In this document: positions 55,286 to 64,000 of the stretch, in pieces
How positions within the stretch are numbered: the stretch's first letter is position 1
Layout: each line of letters starts with the position of its first letter
Assembly: GCA_030830565.1 (NCBI GenBank)
Contig: JAURMR010000035.1
Location: 154,882-218,881 of the forward strand
Direction of reading: 5' to 3'
Length of the DNA stretch: 64,000 nt
From: Acidimicrobiales bacterium
GTDB taxonomy: Bacteria > Actinomycetota > Acidimicrobiia > Acidimicrobiales > Acidimicrobilacustridaceae
Notes under the pieces: generated by a model
What the model was told of the DNA's origin: nothing
Databases searched by the model: none
Seen by the model: the letters and a program-made list of their open reading frames with translations, nothing else
Made by a program: the position numbers and the translations under genes

Positions 55286-56499
55286 AAGCCCTCCGCTTCG
55301 AACGCAACATTCCCCGCTTTGCTGCAGCAAACCTTGCTGGTCGTCTGAGCTCGGGCGGTGGCGCCAAAGTTGGCCCGCTTCGCCTGCGCAGTGTCGACAC
55401 ACCTGCGCTTCCTGGTCCCGGTTGGGTCGAGATCCTTCCGCGCCTCACAGGTATCTGTGGCTCTGACCTCGCAACAATCGATGGAAACAGCTCCCGCTAT
55501 TTCGAACCGATCGTTTCGTTCCCGTTCATTCCGGGCCATGAAATCGTTGCGGACCTCGCTCATGAATTCGAAGGCGTTCCCGCCGGACGTGTCGTGGTCG
55601 AACCAGTGCTCGGTTGTGTCACCCGAGGCATCGACCCGGCTTGTGCCGCGTGTTGTCGCGGCGATCTTGGCAACTGTGAACGCATCACGTTCGGAAACAT
55701 CAGCCCGGGCCTGCAGAGTGGCTTCTGCTGCGATACCGGCGGCGGTTGGTCAACAAGCATGATCGCTCACGCCAGTCAGCTCCATGCAGTGCCCGCCGAT
55801 TGGTCTGACGAAGCTGCAGTCATCGTCGAACCCACCGCATGTGCAGTGCACGGTGCACTCGCTGCCGATGTTGCTGAAGATGACACCGTGGTCGTGCTTG
55901 GCTCTGGCGCACTCGGGCTTCTCACGATCGCTGCGCTTCGCCGATTCGGCCGCAAGTGCACGATCGTGGCTGTCGCCAAGCATCCGCACCAGCAGGAACT
56001 CGCACGTGAATTCGGGGCCGATCACGTCATCGCTTCAGAGCACATTGCTCGACCGATTCGTCGCATCACGGGCTCTCTTGCAATTGGTGATGGCGACATT
56101 GTTCGTCTCACTGGCGGTGCTGATCACGTCATCGATTGTGTCGGCAGCGAAAGCAGCATTGCCGAAGCGCTCACCGTTGTTCGCCCGAAGGGCCGCATCA
56201 CGATGGTCGGAATGCCCGGCCACGTGCATGTCGATCTGACCGGGTTGTGGCAACGAGAAATCACCATGAGCGGTGCATACGCCTACGGAACTGAAACGCT
56301 TCCGAATGGTGAACGCCGCCGCACCTTTGATCTTGCCTTTGAACTTGTTGCCGCAGCCGACCTCGGTCGACTTGTTAGCGCGACCTATCCCCTTGACCGC
56401 TTCGAAGATGCAATCACGCACGCTGCGAATGCCGGCGGTCGTGGAGCAGTTCGTATCGCCTTTGACCTTCGCAATGAAAAGGAACGGAATCGTGCCTAG
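55282..56499 (+). CDS. Zinc-dependent MDR dehydrogenase
   Basis: 405 residues, ATG overlapping the previous TGA (ATGA). Catalytic zinc motif GICGSD, GHEIVAD, and a structural lobe DPACAACCRGDLGNC. Rossmann motif VVVLGSGALGLLTIAALRRFG. The operon context suggests oxidation or reduction of an alcohol or aldehyde made by the acyl-reductase, but the substrate is unknown. It is a little longer than usual MDR enzymes (about 350), mainly through an N-terminal extension. Confidence 0.86.
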   Translation: MKALRFERNIPRFAAANLAGRLSSGGGAKVGPLRLRSVDTPALPGPGWVEILPRLTGICGSDLATIDGNSSRYFEPIVSFPFIPGHEIVADLAHEFEGVPAGRVVVEPVLGCVTRGIDPACAACCRGDLGNCERITFGNISPGLQSGFCCDTGGGWSTSMIAHASQLHAVPADWSDEAAVIVEPTACAVHGALAADVAEDDTVVVLGSGALGLLTIAALRRFGRKCTIVAVAKHPHQQELAREFGADHVIASEHIARPIRRITGSLAIGDGDIVRLTGGADHVIDCVGSESSIAEALTVVRPKGRITMVGMPGHVHVDLTGLWQREITMSGAYAYGTETLPNGERRRTFDLAFELVAAADLGRLVSATYPLDRFEDAITHAANAGGRGAVRIAFDLRNEKERNRA

Positions 56500-58087
56500 A
56501 CCAGGATTCGTCCTCGACGTCGATCGCTCGACGCCACCAATTCTCTTCCACCACGGAGAGGGTTTCCGGCTCGAACGGCTTCCCGCCGGACGCAGCCGCG
56601 TCATTTATCCGGCAGAGCCCATCGAGGCACTCAAGAACCCGGACGGCGCGATTCGCGACGCACTCGACAACCCGATCGGCGATAGCGAGCCATTGCGCGC
56701 GCTTCTCAAACCGGGCATGAAGCTCACGATCGCATTCGACGATATTTCGTTGCCGCTTCCCCCCATGAAGCGCCCCGACATCCGTCAGCGCGTCATCGAA
56801 GCAGTCCTTGAACTCGCAGCAGCGGCTGGAGTCGACGACGTCATGCTCATCGCGGCTCTGGCATTGCACCGCCGCATGACTGAAGATGAACTTCGCCATG
56901 CCGTTGGCGATCGTGTCTATGACGCATTCGCACCGCATGGTCTCCTCGTCAACCACGATGCTGAAGATCCCGACAACCTTCTCTTTATCGGCGAGACCGA
57001 AAAGGGTGAAGAGGTCGAAATCAATAGACGTGCTGCTGAGAGCGACCTCATCATTTACGTCAACATCAATCTCGTCTCGATGGACGGTGGCTGGAAGTCG
57101 ACCGCAACCGGTCTTGCGTCGTACCGATCACTTCGTCACCACCACAACCCGCAGACGATGCGACATTCGAAGTCGTTCATGGACCAGCACAAGTCCGAAC
57201 TTCATTCGGCCAACTGGCGAATGGGCAAGGTGCTTCGCGATTCGGGGGTGAAGGTCTTCCAGATCGAAACCACCATGAACAACAACGTGTTCGGTACCGA
57301 AGGCCCAATGAGTGTGCTGCAAAAGCGTGAATGGGAGTGGTCATTGAAAGACCGCATCACCATGGCGGGCATGAAGTCGGCCCTCGATCGCATGCCGCAA
57401 CGCACTCGTCGTTCAATTTTCAACTCCTGGCAGGCACCGCACGCGATGACCTCAGTGCAGGCCGGTGAAGTTGAGGCCGTCCACAAGCTCACCACCGAGA
57501 ATGTCTACGCACAGCATCTCGTGCCCGTCGAAGGCCAAACCGACATACTCACGATGGGACTGCCCTACATCAGCCCCTACAACGTGAATTCGATTCTGAA
57601 TCCGATTCTCGTTGCGTGTCTCGGTCTCGGGTACTTCTTCAATCTGTACCGCGGCCGTCCGCCGGTTCGTGAAGGTGGCGTGGTCATCATGAGCCACCCA
57701 ACACCATGGGAATTCCACCCAGTGCATCACCCGTCGTACATCGACTTCTTCGATCAGGTGCTTTCGCAAACTCACGACCCGGTCGTGATGTCCGAACAGT
57801 TCGAAAAGTCTTTTGCCGAAGACGAGTGGTACCGACACCTGTACCGCACGAGCTACGCCTATCACGGCGTTCACCCGTTTTACATGTGGTACTGGTGCTC
57901 ACACGCGCTTGAACATGTCGGCCAAGTCATCATCGTCGGTGGCGATGTGCGCGCCGTTCGTCGTCTCGGCTTCAAGCCCGCCTCAACATTGCAGGACGCA
58001 CTTGAGATGGCCAGCGACGTGGTTGGCCGCGATGCAACGATCACGCATCTGCACAATCCGCCCATCCTCATGGCCGACGTTTCCTGA
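56492..58087 (+). CDS. LarA/DUF2088-like protein
   Basis: 531 residues from the GTG at 56492, eight bases inside the previous gene and behind an AAAAGGA ribosome site; the 604-residue track ORF starts too early. The N-terminal half follows nickel-pincer lactate racemase LarA: IAFDDISLPLP, AALALHRRMTEDELRHAVGD, LLFIGETEKGEEVEINRRAAESDLIIYVN, and GGWKSTATGLASYRSLRHHHNP. Counting from the GTG, His126, Lys202 and His218 keep exactly the spacing of LarA His108, Lys184 and His200, as I recall that numbering. The expected His174 position is Ile192. The C-terminal half (YNVNSILNPILVACLGLGYFFNLY) is hydrophobic and unlike LarA. Reaction unknown. Confidence 0.75.
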   Translation: MPRPGFVLDVDRSTPPILFHHGEGFRLERLPAGRSRVIYPAEPIEALKNPDGAIRDALDNPIGDSEPLRALLKPGMKLTIAFDDISLPLPPMKRPDIRQRVIEAVLELAAAAGVDDVMLIAALALHRRMTEDELRHAVGDRVYDAFAPHGLLVNHDAEDPDNLLFIGETEKGEEVEINRRAAESDLIIYVNINLVSMDGGWKSTATGLASYRSLRHHHNPQTMRHSKSFMDQHKSELHSANWRMGKVLRDSGVKVFQIETTMNNNVFGTEGPMSVLQKREWEWSLKDRITMAGMKSALDRMPQRTRRSIFNSWQAPHAMTSVQAGEVEAVHKLTTENVYAQHLVPVEGQTDILTMGLPYISPYNVNSILNPILVACLGLGYFFNLYRGRPPVREGGVVIMSHPTPWEFHPVHHPSYIDFFDQVLSQTHDPVVMSEQFEKSFAEDEWYRHLYRTSYAYHGVHPFYMWYWCSHALEHVGQVIIVGGDVRAVRRLGFKPASTLQDALEMASDVVGRDATITHLHNPPILMADVS

Positions 58088-58095
58088 GGCCTGCC

Positions 58096-59076
58096 ATGCG
58101 TCCGATGCCCATCACTCGCAAACAGGCAACTCGCCTCATCAAGCGCCTTCCCGTGAATCGTTCGGTGTCCACTGCGGCCAAAACGAGTTCTCGTGTCACG
58201 CGCATGGCGAAGGCCATCGTCAAGGCACCATCCGTGCCCGCAGGTGTTGAGCTCCTGAAAAAGGAAAACAACATCGGCGCCAACTACGACACCGATTGGG
58301 CACGTTCGTACCCGGCTCGAGTCGCACGCGTTCTGATTCTTAACGGTGTCATGAAGCCCGTCGTCGATCTCCTCGCATCACCAACCATTCAGGGCGCTGA
58401 TCGCTTGTCCGATGTTGATGGCCCAGTGATTTTCGCTGCGAACCATCACAGTCATGCCGATACACCGTTGATGATGACCGCGATTCCCGAACCGTGGCGC
58501 AATCGCCTCTTCATTGGTGCAGCTGCCGACTACTGGTTCACCAACCGAGTGACCTCGCCACTTTCGGCACTCGTCATCGGGGCGATTCCCGTTGAACGAA
58601 CGAAGGTGTCGCGCAAAGCGATTGATCAGTCGCTTGAGTTACTCCGTGACGACTGGAGCATGCTCATTTTCCCCGAAGGTGCTCGCTCTCCTGATGGTTG
58701 GGCTCGCCCATTTACTTCGGGTGCCGCTTTTCTTTCTTCCCATAGCGGTGCTCCGGTTGTTCCTGTGTTCATTCAAGGCACGAACAAGGTCTTACCGAAG
58801 GGAAAGAACGTTCCTCGTCCAGCGCACACCACGGTCGTATTTGGTTCGCCAATGCATGCAGCCGAAGGCGAAGACTCCAAAACTTTTGCCGCTCGCATTC
58901 AAGCTGCAGTTGCTGCGCTTGGCGACGAATCGGCAACCGACTGGTGGCAAGCGCGACGCAATGCCGCCTCGGCATCGACCCCAACGCTTGATGGACCCGA
59001 TGCTGGTGCATGGCGCCGGTCATGGGCGCGCACGTCGAAGGCCAAAGGCCAACGTCGTTCTTGGCCTCGGATCTGA
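58096..59076 (+). CDS. PlsC-type acyltransferase
   Basis: 326 residues, ATG at 58096. The acyltransferase motifs are FAANHHSHADTPL (His117-x4-Asp122) and MLIFPEGARSPDG (192-200). The family moves an acyl group from acyl-CoA or acyl-ACP to a lysophospholipid or other acceptor at the membrane. It is 8 bases after the LarA-like gene and is the last gene of the operon. The N-terminal 60 residues are basic and unlike short PlsC forms. Confidence 0.85.
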   Translation: MRPMPITRKQATRLIKRLPVNRSVSTAAKTSSRVTRMAKAIVKAPSVPAGVELLKKENNIGANYDTDWARSYPARVARVLILNGVMKPVVDLLASPTIQGADRLSDVDGPVIFAANHHSHADTPLMMTAIPEPWRNRLFIGAAADYWFTNRVTSPLSALVIGAIPVERTKVSRKAIDQSLELLRDDWSMLIFPEGARSPDGWARPFTSGAAFLSSHSGAPVVPVFIQGTNKVLPKGKNVPRPAHTTVVFGSPMHAAEGEDSKTFAARIQAAVAALGDESATDWWQARRNAASASTPTLDGPDAGAWRRSWARTSKAKGQRRSWPRI

Positions 59077-59103
59077 ACCAACCAGATTGACGAACGCACC
59101 CAA

Positions 59104-60522
59104 TTAACGAGCGAATGTGATGGGAATGCGAATGTTCGCTTCCTCATCTTGCAGCGACGCATCGTTCACGATCACAACGCAATCGTTGTGATCGGCATCA
59201 CAGAAACCGTTCCCAACTTTTCCGACAACGATTTCGAGTTCCAGCGAACCCGAACCAGTGGGATCGTCATTGAGAACTTTTCCCGTCACGAGGTCGCAGG
59301 ACGAAGTGCCCCCAAGCCCTCCACCTGAGCACTGAACTGCAGTGACAACGCGCCCGGGAAGGAAACCACTCCACTGGACTCGAACGCTCTGACCGCTTCG
59401 TAATTGCATCGAGGGTGTGACCGTGGCGGTTCTCGACGGCATCGTCGGAAGCGTTGGATTAATCACCACCGATTGATCTGGGCCGGCAACGAACGTCATT
59501 TTCGCAACTCCGGGCTTTTCATCGCCGGCAAGCGCAGCAATTGCGGTGGGATCGGACTTCACATAGCCGTTGAAGAAATCCAGCGTTGTTTTCGCCGTGA
59601 TCGGAAATACTTTGGAATCACTAAAGAGATACGAATTGTGATCTGAGTCGATCAGAGTGAACAGTCCCTTTGGCGAACGGGCATTCATAAAGAGGCGAAC
59701 ACCCTCATCAAACGGGATCGTCTTGTCGTCCTCGCCGTGAACAATCAAGAGCGGTGGCGTACGTGACCAATCGAATGTCGTGCCCGGTAGAAGCTGTGAG
59801 GTTCCCGCAATGATGATCGCTGCATCGACTCGGTCGTCGATGCAGCACGATCGACCAATCAAGCCCGCGACCGTGATTCCTCCATTTGAATGTCCGGCAA
59901 CGCCAATTCGTTCCGCATCGACCATTCCCGCAAGCGCACGACCTTCCGCACTCGACGACAACTCGATGGCGCGCGTAATCACCGCAGAAATGTCACCCGA
60001 TTGATTTGCGACATCACCAGCGTCGGGAACGCCGGGTGAATCCTCGTTACTCAGAGGAAATGCAGGCGCGGCCACGACATACCCAGCAGCAGCCCACGTC
60101 GAAAGCAGATCCCCGTATTGCGCAGGGGTTGCTCCCAACCCGTGCCCGAAAACAATGAGCGGAAACGGGCCTGAACCGGTGGCTGGCGGCGCATCGAACT
60201 GCGGTGTCGGATCGGGAATCGATGCGAAATCGTCGTCGCGGACAGATTCAAGCGACGGAGAAACGGCGGGATACCAAATTCGCACTTGCATCGTTCGAGA
60301 CGGAGAACCCGGTTGCGCAGCAGTCACAGGCGTCGGGCGAGTCGGATCATCGACGGTGAATGAACTGATGCCCACAGGGAAGACCGTGCGTTGTTCAACC
60401 GAAGAATCTCCGCCCGCCGCCTTCGAACTCGATGACGAACACGCCGAAAGAAGTGTCAACGGCAAACAAACGACGAGGGCGAGCGCCACTACTCCCTTCG
60501 GAATTTCACGCAAACGCCGCAC
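59104..60522 (-). CDS. Alpha/beta-hydrolase lipoprotein with C-terminal Ig-like domain
   Basis: 472 residues. Lipobox LLSACS. The hydrolase core has VFGHGLGATPAQY, the nucleophile elbow GVAGHSNGG (Ser), HGEDDKTIPFDEG and DSDHNSYLF (His), like PAF-acetylhydrolase/dienelactone-type enzymes. The last 110 residues (TVTPSMQLRSGQSVRVQWSGFLPG ... CDADHNDCVVIVND) resemble the neocarzinostatin-like beta-sandwich of secreted actinobacterial proteins. It is anchored outside the membrane and may hydrolyse esters; the substrate is unknown. Confidence 0.8.
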   Translation of the reverse strand: MRRLREIPKGVVALALVVCLPLTLLSACSSSSSKAAGGDSSVEQRTVFPVGISSFTVDDPTRPTPVTAAQPGSPSRTMQVRIWYPAVSPSLESVRDDDFASIPDPTPQFDAPPATGSGPFPLIVFGHGLGATPAQYGDLLSTWAAAGYVVAAPAFPLSNEDSPGVPDAGDVANQSGDISAVITRAIELSSSAEGRALAGMVDAERIGVAGHSNGGITVAGLIGRSCCIDDRVDAAIIIAGTSQLLPGTTFDWSRTPPLLIVHGEDDKTIPFDEGVRLFMNARSPKGLFTLIDSDHNSYLFSDSKVFPITAKTTLDFFNGYVKSDPTAIAALAGDEKPGVAKMTFVAGPDQSVVINPTLPTMPSRTATVTPSMQLRSGQSVRVQWSGFLPGRVVTAVQCSGGGLGGTSSCDLVTGKVLNDDPTGSGSLELEIVVGKVGNGFCDADHNDCVVIVNDASLQDEEANIRIPITFAR

Positions 60523-60562
60523 AACATGACTCTAGGCCCCGATATCGGACCACAATGGGGTC

Positions 60563-61051
60563 GTGAGCAGCACAGGAGTTGGGTACGTAGCGGCGGTCGC
60601 GCTTGCCGCGATTTTCGCGATTGCCGCGGTCGCAAAGCTCCGTAACCTTTCGGCCACCGAACGTGACTTCGTGGGACTCGGTCTTCCTCGGGCGTCGTTC
60701 TTCGCACGGTTCATACCGCTTGCCGAACTTTCAATCGTTGCGCTGCTGCTGATCGTTCCCCCTGCTGCCGCAATCGCTGCACTCGTCTCACTCGCGTTTT
60801 TCACGACCTTCCTGATCGGCCGCCTTCGTGCAGGAGTTCGCGCGCCGTGCGCCTGTTTCGGTTCGTCGAGGGCTCAGCCCATTTCTGTTCGCGACGTCGT
60901 CCGCAACCTCTTGCTTATGGGTCTGGCCGTCGTGAGTTTGGCGACTGACCGACCGACGAAGATCTCGGTGCTTGATGCCGTCGTCGTGCTCGCGGTCCTT
61001 CTCATTGCAGGCGGCGCCCTCCATCTGGCCGGTAGGGTCCGATCACAATGA
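60563..61051 (+). CDS. MauE-like membrane protein
   Basis: 162 residues, GTG start. Four predicted helices with a conserved RAPCACFGSS loop between helices 3 and 4, the Cys-x-Cys-Phe-Gly signature of the MauE/DoxX-related family. In methylamine systems MauE helps form disulfides; here no mau genes are near, so only the family is claimed. It overlaps the next gene by four bases. Confidence 0.75.
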   Translation: MSSTGVGYVAAVALAAIFAIAAVAKLRNLSATERDFVGLGLPRASFFARFIPLAELSIVALLLIVPPAAAIAALVSLAFFTTFLIGRLRAGVRAPCACFGSSRAQPISVRDVVRNLLLMGLAVVSLATDRPTKISVLDAVVVLAVLLIAGGALHLAGRVRSQ

Positions 61052-61614
61052 CTGATCCATGGGGCAATCCCCTTTCTCCCGACGACCAGCCGCCGGCCAA
61101 CCCGCAGCCCGACGATTACCCGCCGGCGTTCGCGCCAAACCCTGGGCTGACTCCTGAGCCGACCTCCCCACCGAACCCTGCGTGGCCTGGTGCTCAGCCA
61201 ACGCCACCACCGTTGCCAGTTCCTCCCGCACCTCCCGGCGCGATGCCGCCACCGGCCTGGCCCGGCGCTCCCATGCCTCCGCAACCGGTCTGGCAGGGAC
61301 CGAAATTCTCGGGCATGGCCATTGCGTCGATGGTGTGCGGAATCCTGTCGATCACCTGCACCGGCTTTCTCGGCATCATTTTGGGTCCGACCGCGCTTGG
61401 ACTTGGACTCGCTAGTCGCAAGGCGATTACAGCTGCAAATGGCTGGAAGAAGGGCGAGGGCATGGCGACCGCCGGCATCGTGACTGGTGTGATCGGCACG
61501 ATCTTTTCGATCGTGTACTTGATCTTCCTGCTGAAGAACCCCAACTTCATCACTGACTTTGTGGACAACCTCACGACCACCACAACGACACCCGGAAAAC
61601 TGCAGGGCGCCTGA
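61048..61614 (+). CDS. Pro-rich DUF4190-like membrane protein
   Basis: 188 residues, ATG overlapping the previous stop (ATGA). The first 85 residues are Pro/Gln-rich and probably disordered and cytoplasmic. Then MAIASMVCGILSITCTGFLGIILGPTALGLGLASRKAI and a second hairpin (GIVTGVIGTIFSIVYLIFLL) fit the DUF4190 pattern of two helices. Function unknown. It precedes the aconitase gene by 46 bases. Confidence 0.72.
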   Translation: MTDPWGNPLSPDDQPPANPQPDDYPPAFAPNPGLTPEPTSPPNPAWPGAQPTPPPLPVPPAPPGAMPPPAWPGAPMPPQPVWQGPKFSGMAIASMVCGILSITCTGFLGIILGPTALGLGLASRKAITAANGWKKGEGMATAGIVTGVIGTIFSIVYLIFLLKNPNFITDFVDNLTTTTTTPGKLQGA

Positions 61615-61660
61615 GCCGTAGACTCGGCGTGTTTCGCTGAGCATCGGAAAGGCTCCCCTC

Positions 61661-63937
61661 ATGGCTGTTGCTGCCAATACCCCCATCGAATTGATCAACG
61701 GCGTCTACGGCCGTCTTGCCGAGAACGTTGCCATCGGCCGCGAGCGTCTTGGGCGCCCGCTCACCTTCGCCGAGAAGGTGCTCATCAATCACTTGCGCGA
61801 CCCTCGCACTCAGGAACTTGAACGCGGCCGCAGCTACGCCGATCTCGACCCCGATCGAGTTGCCATGCAGGACGCCACCGCCCAGATGGCCTTGCTTCAG
61901 TTCATGACCGCAGGCCTTCCCGAAGCAGCTGTGCCATCGACTGTGCATTGTGACCATCTCATTCAGGCCAAGAGCAACGCCCGTATCGATCTTGCGACCG
62001 CAAACGATGTCAATGCCGAGGTCTACGACTTTCTTGAGTCTGTCTCCGCCAAATACGGCATCGGTTTCTGGAAGCCAGGCTCCGGCATCATCCATCAGGT
62101 CGTGCTCGAGCAATACGCGTTCCCGGGCGGAATGATGATCGGCACCGATAGCCACACCCCGAATGCTGGTGGCCTCGGCATGATCGCCATCGGTGTTGGC
62201 GGCGCCGACGCCGTCGACGTTATGACCGGCTATCCGTTCAACGTTCGTTGGCCAAAGCTCATCGGCGTGAAGCTCACCGGCACCCTTGCTGGTTGGTCGG
62301 CACCGAAGGACATCATCCTTGAAGTCGCGCGCATCCTCACCGTGAAGGGTGGCACCGGCGCCATCGTTGAGTACTTCGGACCCGGCGCAGAATCCATCTC
62401 GTGCACCGGCAAGGCAACCATCTGCAACATGGGTGCAGAAATTGGTGCAACCACCTCGCTGTTCGCCTATGACCCGGCGATGTCGCGTTACCTCGCTTCC
62501 ACCGGCCGTTCCGATGTTGCCGCCGCTGCCGACGCGGTTGCTGGCGATCTTCGTGCCGACGATGAAGTTCTCGCCGATCCAGCGTCGTACTTCGACGAGG
62601 TCATCGAGATCGACCTTTCCGCGCTTAAGCCACTCATCAATGGTCCGCATACTCCTGACCGCGCCCGCAAGGTCAGCGAACTCGGTGCAGAAGCAAAGGC
62701 CGAAGGTTGGCCGATGGAAATTTCCTCAGCGCTCATCGGTTCGTGCACGAACTCCTCGTACGAAGACATCAGTCGTGCCGCTGCAATCGCACGCTTCGCG
62801 CATGAAAACGGACTCAGCGCAAAGACTCCATTGCTTGTCACCCCAGGTTCAGAGCAGGTGCGCGCCACCATCGAACGCGACGGACTCCTCGCCGACCTCG
62901 AGCAGATCGGCGCAACCGTTCTCGCAAACGCATGTGGTCCGTGTATCGGCCAGTGGTCGCGCAGCGATGTCGAAGAAGGTATCGACAACATCATCGTTAC
63001 CTCCTACAACCGCAACTTCCCGAAGCGCAACGATGGCCTTGCTTCAACGCTTGCATTCGTGACCTCGCCGGAAACAGTTGTGGCGATGGCTCTTGCTGGT
63101 CGTGTCGACTTTGATCCAACTGTTGATTCACTCACCAATGCTTCAGGCGAGCAGGTCACCATTCCTGTTCCCACTGGTGTTGAACTCCCCCCCAAGGGTT
63201 TCACCGCCGGCGAAAACACGTTCATCGCTCCTCCCGCCGACTCTTCAAAGGTTGTCGTCAAGGTTTCGCCGACCTCTGATCGACTTCAACTTCTTGAACC
63301 GTTCGACGCATGGGATGGCAAGGACTTCCTCAACCTTCCGATTCTCATGAAGGCCAAGGGCAAGTGCACCACCGACCACATTTCTGCTGCTGGCCCGTGG
63401 CTCAAGTACCGCGGCCACCTCGAAAACATCTCCGGCAACATGTTCATCGGTGCGGTGAATGCGTTTACCGATGAAATCGGTCAGGGCAAAGATCAACTCG
63501 ACGGCACGACCAAGTCGTTCCCCGATATCGGCAAGCACTACCACGAGGCCGGCCAAGGTTGGATCGCCATCGGCGACGAGAATTACGGCGAAGGTTCCTC
63601 ACGTGAACACGCAGCGATGGAACCTCGTTTCCGTGGCGCCAAGGTGGTCCTCACTCGTTCGTTTGCTCGCATTCACGAGACGAACCTGAAGAAGCAGGGC
63701 GTTCTGCCACTCGTCTTTGCCGATCCGAAGGTCTACGACCTCATCGAACAAGACGACCGCATCAACGTGCTCGGACTCGCCAACCTCACACCCGATGTTC
63801 CGGTCAAGTGTCAGATTGTGAAGCCCGATGGCACCACCATCGACTTCGAAGGCATCCAGACAATGAACGATGAGCAGATCGGTTGGTTCAAAGCCGGCGG
63901 CGCGCTCAACATCATTCGTCAACGCCAAGGCGTCTGA
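61661..63937 (+). CDS. acn: Aconitate hydratase (mitochondrial-type)
   Basis: 758 residues. The [4Fe-4S] ligands are in [10 protein letters not shown] and [11 protein letters not shown], and substrate loops include [21 protein letters not shown] and [15 protein letters not shown]. The N-terminus ([13 protein letters not shown], then [15 protein letters not shown]) and the length match eukaryotic mitochondrial aconitases and their bacterial kin rather than the 890-residue AcnA. It isomerises citrate to isocitrate. The gene has a GGAAAGG ribosome site and stands alone downstream of the membrane genes. Confidence 0.93.
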   Translation: MAVAANTPIELINGVYGRLAENVAIGRERLGRPLTFAEKVLINHLRDPRTQELERGRSYADLDPDRVAMQDATAQMALLQFMTAGLPEAAVPSTVHCDHLIQAKSNARIDLATANDVNAEVYDFLESVSAKYGIGFWKPGSGIIHQVVLEQYAFPGGMMIGTDSHTPNAGGLGMIAIGVGGADAVDVMTGYPFNVRWPKLIGVKLTGTLAGWSAPKDIILEVARILTVKGGTGAIVEYFGPGAESISCTGKATICNMGAEIGATTSLFAYDPAMSRYLASTGRSDVAAAADAVAGDLRADDEVLADPASYFDEVIEIDLSALKPLINGPHTPDRARKVSELGAEAKAEGWPMEISSALIGSCTNSSYEDISRAAAIARFAHENGLSAKTPLLVTPGSEQVRATIERDGLLADLEQIGATVLANACGPCIGQWSRSDVEEGIDNIIVTSYNRNFPKRNDGLASTLAFVTSPETVVAMALAGRVDFDPTVDSLTNASGEQVTIPVPTGVELPPKGFTAGENTFIAPPADSSKVVVKVSPTSDRLQLLEPFDAWDGKDFLNLPILMKAKGKCTTDHISAAGPWLKYRGHLENISGNMFIGAVNAFTDEIGQGKDQLDGTTKSFPDIGKHYHEAGQGWIAIGDENYGEGSSREHAAMEPRFRGAKVVLTRSFARIHETNLKKQGVLPLVFADPKVYDLIEQDDRINVLGLANLTPDVPVKCQIVKPDGTTIDFEGIQTMNDEQIGWFKAGGALNIIRQRQGV

Positions 63938-63953
63938 ACGATCAGCAGTTCAG

Positions 63954-63975
63954 AACTCTAAAATTTCAGAGAGTT
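63954..63975 (+). terminator. Possible hairpin after aconitase
   Basis: AACTCT and AGAGTT pair around a ten-base AT-rich loop, 17 bases after the aconitase stop. The stem is only six base pairs and lacks a T tract, so it is weak. Confidence 0.3.
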
Positions 63976-64000
63976 ATCGACGGGGCAGTCCGAGAATCTC

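Noticed and set aside
61661-62650. 359-residue minus-strand ORF opposite aconitase
   Set aside because: It is the antisense of the aconitase coding sequence and has no recognisable family pattern.
1-64000. CRISPR arrays, insertion sequences or prophage
   Set aside because: No regular repeats of CRISPR type, transposase, integrase or phage structural genes are present.

Overview
The window looks like chromosome from a high-GC actinobacterium, most likely an aquatic member of Acidimicrobiia (Ilumatobacter-like); this placement is inference. The supports are mycothiol chemistry (Mca), coenzyme F420 chemistry (a CofC/FbiD guanylyltransferase and an F420-type luciferase-fold oxidoreductase), the actinobacterial mutasome (DnaE2, ImuA', ImuB) under CGAAC-N4-GTTCG LexA boxes, many GTG starts, many ATGA/GTGA gene overlaps, and a mitochondrial-type aconitase. 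I see no phage, transposon or CRISPR array. Coding density is very high, and no gap without a gene exceeds about 300 bases.

Layout. 1-4.5 kb: F420-type oxidoreductase (cut by the window edge), thioesterase, a Tat-exported surface protein and a thiolase. 4.6-13.4 kb: secreted nuclease, YdjC-type deacetylase, an mca/membrane protein/GNAT operon, a PEBP-like lipoprotein, thioesterase plus channel-like protein, zinc dehydrogenase, DoxX. 13.5-24.1 kb: dnaE2 and imuA'-imuB, each behind a LexA box, enclosing a second Tat surface protein, a subtilase and a hypothetical gene. 24.1-32.7 kb: Nfu-N protein, membrane protein, RNase HII, two tandem paralogous solute-binding lipoproteins, and a coupled pair of a glycosidase-like protein and a class III adenylate cyclase. 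32.8-39 kb: fbiD, PIG-L deacetylase, PIN-PhoH, DEDDh exonuclease, a hypothetical gene and a Tat amidohydrolase lipoprotein. 39-43.2 kb: an amidase flanked by two paralogous regulators, each a head-to-tail fusion of two TetR units. 43.3-52.2 kb: aquaporin, TesB, small cyclase, tRNA-Glu(CTC), GH43-like secreted protein, MFS exporter, and divergent murF/ddl. 52.2-59.1 kb: a TetR gene with a palindromic operator, divergent from a four-gene overlapping operon (acyl reductase-HAD fusion, zinc dehydrogenase, LarA/DUF2088-like protein, PlsC-type acyltransferase). 59.1-64 kb: secreted alpha/beta hydrolase, MauE-like and DUF4190-like membrane proteins, aconitase.

The most interesting parts are (1) the 52.9-59.1 kb operon, which reads as an undescribed lipid pathway that includes a LarA relative keeping three of four expected active-site residues at LarA spacing; (2) the double-TetR paralogs around an amidase; (3) a repeated extracellular domain (LDTR/YDSR ... 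DVxGYY/W) present eight times in four exported proteins; and (4) the split LexA-box mutasome. All calls come from reading the sequence and the supplied ORF track; no database search was run.
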